DNA of 64,000 nt from assembly GCF_002531755.2 (NCBI RefSeq), contig NZ_CP034998.1, positions 3,960,501 to 4,024,500 on the forward strand, in the 5' to 3' direction. Position numbers and translations under genes: made by a program. Each line of letters opens with the position of its first letter. Position 1 is the first letter of the stretch. Under the pieces are notes generated by a model. The model made no database searches and was not told the origin of the DNA. It was given only the letters and a program-made list of their open reading frames with translations. Shown in pieces: positions 26,393 through 34,669 of this stretch. The DNA comes from Rhizobium acidisoli. Lineage in GTDB: Bacteria > Pseudomonadota > Alphaproteobacteria > Rhizobiales > Rhizobiaceae.

Positions 26393-27415
26393 TCAGCTCT
26401 TGGTGAAGATATAATCCGTTTCCTGACGCAGCACTTCGCCGGGGCGCAGCACCGCATTCGGGAAACCCTGGTGATTGATGGCATCCGGCCAGACCTGCGT
26501 CTCCAGGCAGAAGCCGGCGAAGGGACCGTATTTGCGCCCGCCAAGGCCGGGAGCATCGGTATTCAGCTTGAAGCCGGCATAGAACTGCACACCCGGCTCG
26601 GTGCTGCGCACCTCAAGCGACACGCCGGAATAGAGGCTGCGGGCGAGCGCGACGCTACGCTTGGCGGTGCGTTCGCCGGACAGGCAGAAATTATGGTCGT
26701 ACAGCATCTGTTCGCTGCCGGCGAAACGCTTCATCGGCGCCATCTCGCGGAAATCGAATTCCGTGCCGGCGACAGACCGGATCTCGCCGGTCGGCACCTG
26801 TTTCTCGTCGGTCGGCAGATAGTGATCGGCAGCGATCATGATGTCGTGGCCGAGCGCATCCTCGCGGCCATCGAGATTGAAATAGGCATGCTGGCAGACA
26901 TTGGCGAGCGTCGGCTGGTCGCTTGTGGATTCGTAGGTCACCGACAGTTCGCCGTTGCCGTGCACCCAGAAGGTTGCCTGGATGGTGCAATTGCCGGGAT
27001 AGCCGGCACGACCATCGGGATCGACGATCTTCAGCACCACGCGGTCGACATCATGCTCGACGATCGTCCAGTTGCGTTTGGCGATATTGTCGCTGCCGCC
27101 ATGCAGATGCGTCACGCCGTTTTCGTTCAGCTCGAGCTGGTGGTCCTTGCCGTCGAGCGTAAAGGCGCCGCCGCCGACACGGTTGGCACAGCGGCCGGGC
27201 GTCGCGCCGAAATAAGCCGAATAGAGCGGGTAGCTGTCAAAATCCTCAAAGCCGAGCTGCAGCGGCGCGTCATGCCCTTCCAGGCGCAGATCCTGGATGA
27301 CCGCGCCCCAGCTAATGATCTTGGCCGTCAGCCCGCCGCCCCTGATGACGACGCGATAAACGGTCTCGCCCGCCTTGGTCTGCCCGAAAACTTCCCGTTC
27401 CAACTTATCCGACAT
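26393..27415 (-). CDS. galM: Aldose 1-epimerase (mutarotase)
   Basis: 340 residues. Family hallmarks are GRCANRVGGGAFTLDGKDHQ, the substrate-binding HLHGG motif (ENGVTHLHGG), the catalytic His in VCQHAYFNLDGRED, and a late Glu region AGFCLETQVWPDAINHQGF. It interconverts alpha and beta anomers of hexoses such as galactose or glucose in the cytoplasm. It is a single gene on the minus strand between metA and the amino-sugar operon, with its own terminator. No gal genes are adjacent. Confidence 0.92.
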   Translation of the reverse strand: MSDKLEREVFGQTKAGETVYRVVIRGGGLTAKIISWGAVIQDLRLEGHDAPLQLGFEDFDSYPLYSAYFGATPGRCANRVGGGAFTLDGKDHQLELNENGVTHLHGGSDNIAKRNWTIVEHDVDRVVLKIVDPDGRAGYPGNCTIQATFWVHGNGELSVTYESTSDQPTLANVCQHAYFNLDGREDALGHDIMIAADHYLPTDEKQVPTGEIRSVAGTEFDFREMAPMKRFAGSEQMLYDHNFCLSGERTAKRSVALARSLYSGVSLEVRSTEPGVQFYAGFKLNTDAPGLGGRKYGPFAGFCLETQVWPDAINHQGFPNAVLRPGEVLRQETDYIFTKS

Positions 27416-27507
27416 GATCGACCGTCCGTTTGATATCTAGCATCCCGACCGGAACCTGCCCGCATTTGTTCCAAACCGCAACCGGCCAAGATCAGAAAGG
27501 GGTGCCC

Positions 27508-28431
27508 TCACAGATCCATTCCGATCTCCTCTACATCAAACGGCGTCGTCTGGTAGATCTCGTTGATCCAGTTGCCGAACAAAAGATGCGCATGGCTGCG
27601 CCAGCGGTTCTGCGGCGCAAGCGCCGGATCATTATGCGGGAAATAATTGTGCGGCATCTTGATCGGCACGCCGGTATTGACGTCGCGGAAATACTCGTCG
27701 GACAGCGAGGTGGAATCATATTCGACGTGGTTGAACATATAGAGCCGCCGGCCCCGCTTCTCGTGCACGAGGCAGACGCCCATCTCGCTGGATTCCATCA
27801 GGATCTCCAGCTTGTCCGATTTCTCGATATCGTCGCGGCGCACCTCGGTCCAGCGCGACACCGGCACCTCGAAATTGTCGGAAAAGCCGTTGAGATAGAT
27901 GGACGAGGGCTTCAGGTTGCGGTGGCGATAGACGCCGAACGCCTTCTCCTTCAGCTCGTATTTCGGCACGCCGTGGAAATGATAGATCGCCGCCATCGCG
28001 CCCCAGCAGACGTTCATCGTCGAATGCACATTCGTTTCCGTCCAGTCGAGAATTTCCTGCATCTCCGGCCAATAGGTCACGTCCTCGTAGGGCAATAACT
28101 CGATCGGCGCCCCGGTGATGATGAAGCCGTCGAATTTGCGGTGCTTCACCTCCTCCCAGGTCTGGTAGAAGGCAAGCAGGTGATCTTCGGAGGTATTCTT
28201 CGCCTTGTGGCCGCCGATGCGGATCAGCGACAGCTCGACCTGCAGCGGCGAGGCGCCGACAAGGCGGGCCATCTGCAATTCGGTCTTGATCTTGTTCGGC
28301 ATCAAGTTGAGCAGCCCGATCTGCAGCGGACGGATATCCTGACGAATCGCCAGCGTTTCGGTCATCACCCGCACACCCTCTTGAACGAGGGTTTCAAAGG
28401 CGGGCAGCGTGTCGGGAATCTTGATGGGCAT
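27508..28431 (-). CDS. metA: Homoserine O-acyltransferase MetA, acetyl-CoA type by active-site residue
   Basis: 307 residues from ATG 28431 ([15 protein letters not shown]). Class-I-glutamine-amidotransferase-like fold with nucleophile Cys142 ([11 protein letters not shown]), His234 and Glu236 ([10 protein letters not shown]). It carries out the first committed step of methionine synthesis by acylating homoserine. Position 111 is Glu ([13 protein letters not shown]). In characterised MetA proteins Gly111 gives succinyl-CoA and Glu111 acetyl-CoA specificity, so acetyl-CoA is predicted. Upstream are a SAM-II riboswitch and an attenuator hairpin, so S-adenosylmethionine should repress it. Confidence 0.95.
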   Translation of the reverse strand: MPIKIPDTLPAFETLVQEGVRVMTETLAIRQDIRPLQIGLLNLMPNKIKTELQMARLVGASPLQVELSLIRIGGHKAKNTSEDHLLAFYQTWEEVKHRKFDGFIITGAPIELLPYEDVTYWPEMQEILDWTETNVHSTMNVCWGAMAAIYHFHGVPKYELKEKAFGVYRHRNLKPSSIYLNGFSDNFEVPVSRWTEVRRDDIEKSDKLEILMESSEMGVCLVHEKRGRRLYMFNHVEYDSTSLSDEYFRDVNTGVPIKMPHNYFPHNDPALAPQNRWRSHAHLLFGNWINEIYQTTPFDVEEIGMDL

Positions 28432-28452
28432 TGCGGTCACTCGATCAAAAAG

Positions 28453-28486
28453 CAAAAAACCGGCGGCGAAAAAAATCGCTACCGGT
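28453..28486 (-). terminator. Attenuator-like hairpin in the metA leader
   Basis: On the minus strand ACCGG and, inside it, GCGA pair with CGC and CCGGT, followed directly by TTTTTT. It sits between the SAM-II aptamer and the metA start. It could be the expression platform, although SAM-II elements more often act on the ribosome-binding site. Confidence 0.55.
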
Positions 28487-28495
28487 CCGCACGCG

Positions 28496-28550
28496 GCCCT
28501 TTAGCGAATTTTTTAACGTGGCTGCAAGCCGGCCGGCCAAATCACCACGG
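28496..28550 (-). promoter_or_regulatory. SAM-II riboswitch (metA motif)
   Basis: The minus strand carries the SAM-II signature in order. CGTGGTGATTTG is followed by a GC-rich loop CCGGCCGG, then CTTGCAGCCACG, which closes the first stem. After that come the A-rich strand TTAAAAAATTCGCTAAAG and GGGCC. The stem CGTGG/CCACG and the conserved GCTAAA pseudoknot partner are all present. It lies 65 nt upstream of metA, the classical location in alphaproteobacteria, and should shut down metA when SAM is abundant. Confidence 0.92.
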
Positions 28551-28710
28551 AACGCTTAAATAGACCCAGTCGAGCCACGAATCAACTGCCGAATGCATGC
28601 GGGAGCGACTCATGCAAGCATCATCACAGTTTAATGACTGATAGAATCTGTTGATAGACCGGTAACGCCACCATGTTAATAATGGTAAGCATGGGCGATG
28701 TTGGAAAAGC

Positions 28711-30579
28711 GTGATGGCAGATAAGACCGAGGGGAGGCCGGGCATCCGAAGGCAGGATAGGGTAGGCTATGATCTCAGCCTGACTGACCGCCTCGGGGTG
28801 ATGTTCTCAGCATTCTGGAATTCGCAAGTGCGTGGCAAGGTGCTGTTTCTGGCGACCGTGCTGATCCTCGTCATCCTGGCGACGTCCTACGGCCAGGTCA
28901 TCCTCAATAAGTGGAATGCTCCCTTCTACGATTCGCTGGAGCGCCGCGACCTCGGTGAATTCTTCCACCAGCTCGAAATCTTCGCGATGATCGCCGGTAC
29001 GCTGCTGCTGCTCAACGTGCTGCAGGCATGGCTGAATCAGATGACCGCGCTCTATATGCGCGAGGGCCTGTCGCGCGACCTCGTCGATCAGTGGCTGAAG
29101 CGCAAGCGGGCGCTGCGGCTCGCCTCCAGCGGCCTGATCGGCGTCAATCCGGACCAGCGCCTGCACGAGGATTCCCGCAATCTCGCCGAAAGCACGACAG
29201 GGCTCGTTCTCGGCCTGCTGCAGTCGACCATTCTTCTTGTAAGCTTCATCGGCGTGCTCTGGGAGCTTTCCAGCGGCTTCATCTTCCACATCAGCGGCCA
29301 CAGCTTCTCCATTCCCGGCTACATGGTCTGGGCGGCGATTTTCTACGCCGCCTCCGCCTCGGTGCTAAGCCAGGTCGTCGGCCGCAAGCTGGTGAAGCTC
29401 AATGCGGACCGCTTCTCGAAGGAGGCTGAGCTTCGCTTCACGCTGATGCATGCCAACGAGAACATGCCGGCAATCACCGTTGCCCGCGGCGAGGAGAACG
29501 AACGCCGGCGCATCAACACCGACATCAGCTCGGTGCTGAGGGTCGTCAAGCGGCTCGCCATGGCCAATACCAACCTCACCTGGGTTTCGGCCGGCTACGG
29601 CTGGCTGGTCATCGTCATTCCGATCATCGTCGCCGCGCCCGCCTATTTCTCCGGCGGCCTCACGCTTGGTCAGCTGATGATGTCGGTCGGCGCCTTCAAC
29701 CAGGTCAACACCGCGCTACGCTGGTATGTCGCCAATTTCGGTCCGATCGCCGAATGGCGCGCCACGCTGATGCGCGTCACCGATTTCCGCCAGGCGCTGC
29801 TCGACATGGAAGAGGAATTCGCCCTGAAGGACGGCATCGCCTATGAAAACACCGCGCCCGACACGTTGACTTTGAAGGATGTGGTGATCGTCGCCAAGAT
29901 CGGTGAAGAGATCGACGAATGCGGCGGCTTCCGCCTGCGCGAAACCGATGTCGTGATCAAATCAGGCGAAAAGATCATGATCAACGGCGATCACAGCGTC
30001 AACCGCAAGCTGCTCTTCCAGGCGATGGCCGGCCTCTGGCCGTGCGGCAGCGGCACAATGGGCCTGCCGCCGGTCGACGACATGCTGTTCGTCCCACAGA
30101 TCGCCTATATTCCCGGCGGCACGCTGCGTGAGGCGCTGGCCTTCCCCGAAAGCCCCGATGCCTATGAGAAAGCCGCCGTCGACGCAGCCCTCGACAAGGC
30201 CGGCCTGCATTCGCTGATATCAAGGCTCGATACCCGCGCCCGCTGGGACAAACTGCTCGACAGCGACGAACAGAAGGCAATCGGCTTCGCCCGCCTGCTT
30301 CTCGCCCGTCCGCGCTGGATCATTTTCGACGAAGTGCTTGAGGGCATGGAGCCGGAATGGCAGGAAACGATGGCCGGACTGCTCACCTCCATGCCGGAAA
30401 GCGGCATGATCTATATCGGCCGTTCCGAGGCCTATCTCGAGGCATTGAAGCCGCGCGTGCTGCATCTGCAGGCGCTGCCGGCAAAATCCGAGGAACCGCA
30501 GCAGCAACAGCAGCAAGTAACCCGTACCGGCGCCAGCGCCGCCACGGGTGCCGCCGCCATGCCCGCGCCGGCGCTGTAG
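28711..30579 (+). CDS. SbmA/YddA-type ABC protein with a degenerate ATPase domain
   Basis: 622 residues. Residues 1 to about 370 form the SbmA/BacA-like membrane domain: LATSYGQVILNKWNAPFYDS, then YMREGLSRDLVDQWLKRKR, NPDQRLHEDSRNLAE and FVGRKLVKL-type segments. The C-terminal domain aligns with the nucleotide-binding domain of YddA/ExsE but its motifs are eroded. Walker A reads INGDHSVNRKLLFQA instead of a GxxGxGKS loop, the signature reads LDSDEQKAIGFARLLLARP, and Walker B reads RWIIFDEVLEGME. ATP hydrolysis is therefore doubtful, while transport driven by the proton gradient, as in SbmA/BacA, remains possible. The tail has a run of glutamines and an Ala-rich end. It is divergent from metA. 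Confidence 0.85.
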   Translation: MMADKTEGRPGIRRQDRVGYDLSLTDRLGVMFSAFWNSQVRGKVLFLATVLILVILATSYGQVILNKWNAPFYDSLERRDLGEFFHQLEIFAMIAGTLLLLNVLQAWLNQMTALYMREGLSRDLVDQWLKRKRALRLASSGLIGVNPDQRLHEDSRNLAESTTGLVLGLLQSTILLVSFIGVLWELSSGFIFHISGHSFSIPGYMVWAAIFYAASASVLSQVVGRKLVKLNADRFSKEAELRFTLMHANENMPAITVARGEENERRRINTDISSVLRVVKRLAMANTNLTWVSAGYGWLVIVIPIIVAAPAYFSGGLTLGQLMMSVGAFNQVNTALRWYVANFGPIAEWRATLMRVTDFRQALLDMEEEFALKDGIAYENTAPDTLTLKDVVIVAKIGEEIDECGGFRLRETDVVIKSGEKIMINGDHSVNRKLLFQAMAGLWPCGSGTMGLPPVDDMLFVPQIAYIPGGTLREALAFPESPDAYEKAAVDAALDKAGLHSLISRLDTRARWDKLLDSDEQKAIGFARLLLARPRWIIFDEVLEGMEPEWQETMAGLLTSMPESGMIYIGRSEAYLEALKPRVLHLQALPAKSEEPQQQQQQVTRTGASAATGAAAMPAPAL

Positions 30580-30625
30580 AGCGCCGCGCCGACAGACGCT
30601 ACTTCCCTTCGAATTTCACGTATGG

Positions 30626-31255
30626 TCACATCGGCGGCGTGATTCCGTTGAGGCCGACGGCCACTTGGCTGGCCGAAATGCTGCCGTCCGCCGCTTTCTC
30701 GCCGGTGACGATGACGCCGGCGCCAGCCTTCAGATCGTCCTTGGTCGCCGGCGCCAAGGTCACGATCGGTGTCGTATCGGCGATGGTGATCGTCTTTTCC
30801 TTGCCCTGATAGGCCAGCGTGATCGTATGGCCGTCGACGGATTTGACGGCGTTGCTGACAGTCGCGTTGGTCATCTGGCTGTTCGGCTGCGCACCCCAGG
30901 GGCGGTTGCCCTCGCCGGTTCCCTTCATCGACACCGGAAAGATCAGCACCTCGATCGCCCCATCCGAGCCGCTGCCTTTCGGGAGCGAGGCAACACCGAC
31001 GAAATCGCCGGGCTTGATATCCTCGACCGACGCTTTTTTGATGCCGCCGACTTTCCAGCCGGCTTTCAGCGTGATCGTCGCATCGCCGCCTTCGCGCGTC
31101 TTGACGACGAGACTATCGCCGCCGAAGCTTTCAATGGCACCGCGAACCCGAATGCGGTTGCCATCCTGTGCCCGTGCGGCCTGCGATGCGGCAAGCGCGG
31201 CGAGGCCGCCGGCGGCAAGTAGCGTGAAAATTCTGGAATGAGGCTTGCGGGACAT
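30626..31255 (-). CDS. Secreted OB-fold-like protein (DUF5666-type repeats)
   Basis: 209 residues from ATG 31255 (MSRKPHSRIFTLLAAGG); in-frame ATGs upstream are less likely. A signal peptide ends near SQAARAQD. The mature part has two similar beta-rich units: RVRGAIESFGGDSLVVKTRE with ITLKAGWKVG, and VKSVDGHTITLAYQGKEKTI with VIVTGEKAADGSISASQVAV. This is typical of DUF5666-like periplasmic domains that resemble OB-folds. No catalytic residues are apparent. It is convergent with the ABC gene and stands alone. Confidence 0.75.
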   Translation of the reverse strand: MSRKPHSRIFTLLAAGGLAALAASQAARAQDGNRIRVRGAIESFGGDSLVVKTREGGDATITLKAGWKVGGIKKASVEDIKPGDFVGVASLPKGSGSDGAIEVLIFPVSMKGTGEGNRPWGAQPNSQMTNATVSNAVKSVDGHTITLAYQGKEKTITIADTTPIVTLAPATKDDLKAGAGVIVTGEKAADGSISASQVAVGLNGITPPM

Positions 31256-31426
31256 ATGAGTTTTCCTTGTCGCCATTGCGATCGGCATATCCCTACAGCG
31301 CCGCGCGTCTTTTCAGACGCACAACGGAGGCTGCAACACTTGGATGTTCTGCCGGACGGCACCTTATGCCGCGCAACGGCAGACTGGCCAATCAAGGAAA
31401 GGTGAGGCGGGTGGAGTTGGAAAGCC

Positions 31427-33247
31427 TCAGCCTTCCAACTCTTCCCGCAGCATTTCGAGCTCCAGCCACTCCTCTTCCATTTTGGTGAGGCTGGCCCGCA
31501 GCTTCTCCATTTCGCTGGCAAGCCGGTTGAAGGCAGCGGCATCGCGCGTAAAGAGGTTGGGATCGGCCATGACCTGTTCGCGTTTGGCGATCTCGGCTTC
31601 GGCTTTCGCCATCTCCTTCGGCAAATTGTCCAACGCGAATTTCTGCTTGAAGGAGAGCTTGCTCTTCGAGCCTCCGCCGGAAGGTGCCGCCTCCTGGGTC
31701 TTCGGCTTCTCCGCAGCCTTCTCGGCCCGCTTGCGCTCGTCGATCGCGCCCTTGCGCTGCGCAAGCATGTCGGAATAGCCGCCGGCATATTCGATCCAGC
31801 GGCCATCCGGGGCGTCCGGCACGGCGGGTGCAATCGTCGAGGTCACGGTGCGGTCGAGGAAATCACGGTCGTGGCTGACGAGAATGACGGTGCCGGGAAA
31901 ACCGGCGACGATCTCCTGCAGCAGATCGAGTGTTTCGATATCGAGATCGTTGGTCGGTTCGTCGAGGATCAACAGGTTCGCCGGGCGCGAGAGAATACGC
32001 GCCAGCATCAGCCTCGCGCGCTCGCCGCCGGAGAGGCTTCTGATCGGCGTGCGTGCTTGCTCCGGCTGGAACAGGAATTCCTTCATATACCCGGTGACAT
32101 GACGCTGCTCGCCGTTGACGAGCAGGTTTTCGCCGCGCCCGTCCGTCAGGTAATTGGCGAGCGTATCTTCGGGATCGAGATCCTCGCGCTTCTGGTCGAG
32201 TGTCGCGATCTCCAGATTGGTGCCGAGCTTTATCGTGCCGCTATCCGGTAAAAGCTGCCCGGTCAGCATCTTCAGCAGCGTCGTCTTGCCGGCGCCGTTC
32301 GGCCCGACCAGACCGATGCAATCGCCGCGATGCACGCGGATCGAGAAGGGCGTGACGATCGGCCGGTCGCCGAAGCTCTTGGTGATCTTGTCGGCCTCGA
32401 TCACCAGCTTGCCGGATTCCTGCGCGTCCGAAGCCGTCGCCTGCACCGTGCCCTGCGGCCCCTTGTGGCCGCGATACTGCGAGCGCATCGTCTGCAACTC
32501 GCCGAGACGGCGCATGTTGCGCTTGCGCCGCGCCGTGACGCCGTAACGCAGCCAGTGCTCCTCGCGCTCGATCGCCTTGCCGAGTTTGTGCTGCTCCAGT
32601 TCTTCGGCCTCGAGCACCTGGTCGCGCCAGGCTTCGAAATGCGAAAATCCCCTGTCGAGCCGGCGTGAGGTGCCGCGGTCGAGCCAGACGGTTGCCGTCG
32701 AAACCTTTTCGAGGAAACGCCGGTCGTGCGAGATCAGCACCAGGGCGCTGCGCGTCTTCTGCAGCTCGCCTTCCAGCCATTCGATTGTGGGAAGGTCGAG
32801 ATGGTTGGTCGGCTCGTCGAGCAGGAGAATGTCGGGCTCCGGCGCCAGCACGCGGGCAAGTGCTGCGCGGCGCGATTCGCCGCCGGAAAGGGTGCTCGGA
32901 TCTTCCTCGCCGGTCAGCCCGAGATGGGACAGCAGATAGGTGACGCGATACGGGTCGTCGCCCGGCCCGAGGCCGGCCTCGGCATAGGCCTGGACAGTGT
33001 TGAAACCAGCAAAATCGGGCGCCTGTTCGAGATAACGCACCGTCGAGGACGGATGACGGAAGACCTCGCCGGATTGCGCCTCGACCAGGCCGGCGGCGAT
33101 CTTCAGAAGCGTCGATTTTCCCGAGCCGTTGCGCCCGACGAGACAGATTTTGTCACCGGGCTCGATCTGCAGGCTGGCACCAGCCAGAAGCGGCGCGCCG
33201 CCGAAGCTCAGAAAGATATCGTCGAGTTTCAGAATGGGAGGGGCCAA
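31427..33247 (-). CDS. ABC-F family ATPase (Uup-like)
   Basis: 606 residues with two intact nucleotide-binding domains. NBD1 has Walker A GRNGSGKSTLLKIA, signature LSGGESRRAALARVLA and Walker B LLLDEPTNHLD. NBD2 has GPNGAGKTTLLKML, LSGGERARLMLARIL and LILDEPTNDLD. A linker of about 80 charged residues joins them. The C-terminal 80 residues form a coiled coil (KEMAKAEAEIAKREQVMADP) as in Uup. There are no membrane segments; ABC-F proteins act on ribosomes. It follows thiamine diphosphokinase by 3 bp. Confidence 0.93.
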   Translation of the reverse strand: MAPPILKLDDIFLSFGGAPLLAGASLQIEPGDKICLVGRNGSGKSTLLKIAAGLVEAQSGEVFRHPSSTVRYLEQAPDFAGFNTVQAYAEAGLGPGDDPYRVTYLLSHLGLTGEEDPSTLSGGESRRAALARVLAPEPDILLLDEPTNHLDLPTIEWLEGELQKTRSALVLISHDRRFLEKVSTATVWLDRGTSRRLDRGFSHFEAWRDQVLEAEELEQHKLGKAIEREEHWLRYGVTARRKRNMRRLGELQTMRSQYRGHKGPQGTVQATASDAQESGKLVIEADKITKSFGDRPIVTPFSIRVHRGDCIGLVGPNGAGKTTLLKMLTGQLLPDSGTIKLGTNLEIATLDQKREDLDPEDTLANYLTDGRGENLLVNGEQRHVTGYMKEFLFQPEQARTPIRSLSGGERARLMLARILSRPANLLILDEPTNDLDIETLDLLQEIVAGFPGTVILVSHDRDFLDRTVTSTIAPAVPDAPDGRWIEYAGGYSDMLAQRKGAIDERKRAEKAAEKPKTQEAAPSGGGSKSKLSFKQKFALDNLPKEMAKAEAEIAKREQVMADPNLFTRDAAAFNRLASEMEKLRASLTKMEEEWLELEMLREELEG

Positions 33248-33250
33248 AAA

Positions 33251-33901
33251 TCAGACTCCGGAAAGATCATAGGGCCTGGCGAGCACAATCGCCCGGCCGC
33301 TGCGAAGCGAAAAGCGAACCGTGCCTTCCGCGACATTGGAAATGGTGCGCGAAGAGCCGAAAGGCAGATGGAAATCGGCCAGTGGATAACGCGCATTGTC
33401 GATGCAAAGCCCGGTCAGCTCGCTGAACCCGAGCACGGAAAACAGGCTGGCCTTGGGAAGATCCAACTCGATCATACCGGCAAGCAGCGGCACCGCCTCC
33501 TCCTTGCCCGAGGTCAGCAGCAGGTCGAAACCCTGTTTAGCCAGACTGACGGCCGACAGCAGATGCTGAAGCGCGTGGTCCGAGCGTTCGCCGCCAAGCG
33601 CACCCGCAAGAATCAGCCGCCGCGCACCCCGCGCGATCGCTTCCGACACGGCGATTTCGCCGTCCGTCGCCGCCTTGGCCGCGGGATAGGGCTGTTTCGG
33701 CACATCGGGAAAGGCGCCTTCGAGATCGGCCGGGGTCGAATCGAAATCGCCGACCCAGATCTCCGGCGTAATGCCGAGTGCCGCCGCATGCCGCATACCG
33801 CCATCGGCCGCGATGAAACGGCTGCCGCCGACGGCATGGCGGAGGCGCTCCGTCAGGCTGAGTTCGCCGCCAAGGAGAATGGTGAAGGTGGATTGGCTCA
33901 T
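33251..33901 (-). CDS. Thiamine diphosphokinase
   Basis: 216 residues from ATG 33901 (MSQSTFTILLGGELSLTERL); ATG 33907 (MPMSQST) is equally possible. Family features are RFIAADGGMRHAAALGITPE, WVGDFDSTPADLE (metal/ATP-binding aspartates), KAATDGEIAVSEAI and LAGALGGERSDHALQHLLS. The C-terminal beta-domain holds the thiamine site (LPFGSSRTISNVAEGTVRF). It transfers pyrophosphate from ATP to thiamine. No thiamine transporter is adjacent, and the gene is coupled to the ABC-F gene. Confidence 0.9.
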   Translation of the reverse strand: MSQSTFTILLGGELSLTERLRHAVGGSRFIAADGGMRHAAALGITPEIWVGDFDSTPADLEGAFPDVPKQPYPAAKAATDGEIAVSEAIARGARRLILAGALGGERSDHALQHLLSAVSLAKQGFDLLLTSGKEEAVPLLAGMIELDLPKASLFSVLGFSELTGLCIDNARYPLADFHLPFGSSRTISNVAEGTVRFSLRSGRAIVLARPYDLSGV

Positions 33902-34026
33902 GGGCATTGCCCTTAGCGCAAACGAGGGGTCGAGGGGAAGGGGCGCGGCTGGATCGGCCCCATTTGCCGTCGAGCGCCGCGCATCCAACAGGACGCGCCC
34001 CAGGCGCTCGCTGATGTGAAATGAGG

Positions 34027-34554
34027 CTAGCCCGGCGTCTCCTTGTCGCGCGACTGAAAGACCGCCTCGTAGCCGCCGATGAAACGTTCGAACAATATAG
34101 CGAAGCGATCGACATCCTCCTCAGGCCAGTCGGAGACGATCTCGGAGATGATCGCGAGTTTCTGCGCGACGATCTCGGCAAGCAGTTTCTGGCCGACCTC
34201 GGTCATGACGACGACAATGCGCCGGGCATCGGCCTGTGAAGCCTCGCGGCGCAGCACGTTGCGCCCAACCATGTCGGCCACCACCCGGCTGGCCCGTGAC
34301 GGATCGATGCGCAGCATCTCCGCGATCATGCCGACCGTGACTTCGCCGGCAGGCTGCGCCCTGCGCACGGCATCGAGCACATCGAGATGCGAAAGTTCGA
34401 GGCCCGGCGCGGCACTCTGGATCGCCAGCCGGCCGATCAACCGCCGCCCGGTCATCAACCGCATGCGCCCCATGCTCCGGCCGATGCGCGGGACGTTTTT
34501 CTCATCCGGCGCAGCCGGTTCCGGGGAATTGGTCTTGGTCAGCACGTCATTCAT
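34027..34554 (-). CDS. MarR-family repressor
   Basis: 175 residues. The winged helix is central: ELSHLDVLDAVRRAQPAGEV, then TVGMIAEMLRIDPSRASRVV and the wing NVLRREASQADARRIVVVM. The N-terminal 25 residues are low in structure. It is divergent from an MFS drug exporter with a 115-bp gap containing a promoter and palindrome, a classic repressor-pump pair. Relief by a toxic small molecule is expected. Confidence 0.92.
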   Translation of the reverse strand: MNDVLTKTNSPEPAAPDEKNVPRIGRSMGRMRLMTGRRLIGRLAIQSAAPGLELSHLDVLDAVRRAQPAGEVTVGMIAEMLRIDPSRASRVVADMVGRNVLRREASQADARRIVVVMTEVGQKLLAEIVAQKLAIISEIVSDWPEEDVDRFAILFERFIGGYEAVFQSRDKETPG

Positions 34555-34613
34555 GATCGGACCATATCAGAGCCGTTTCCGATTTTGAATATGCCGATGT
34601 CATTAATGTGCCA

Positions 34614-34642
34614 TTGACAAATATATGCTGTCAGCACATAAA
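34614..34642 (+). promoter_or_regulatory. Promoter of the MFS exporter with overlapping MarR-type palindrome
   Basis: TTGACA at 34614-34619 and CATAAA at 34637-34642 are separated by 17 bp. The spacer contains an imperfect palindrome TATGCTG-T-CAGCACATA (34624-34640). A MarR dimer bound there would block RNA polymerase. Confidence 0.5.
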
Positions 34643-34669
34643 AGGCGACCAACCCGGAATGATGCTCCC

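Noticed and set aside
25471..26556. Longer 361-residue form of the GntR regulator
   Set aside because: The first ~100 residues pass through the operator repeats and a terminator; the ATG at 26244 gives the usual family length.
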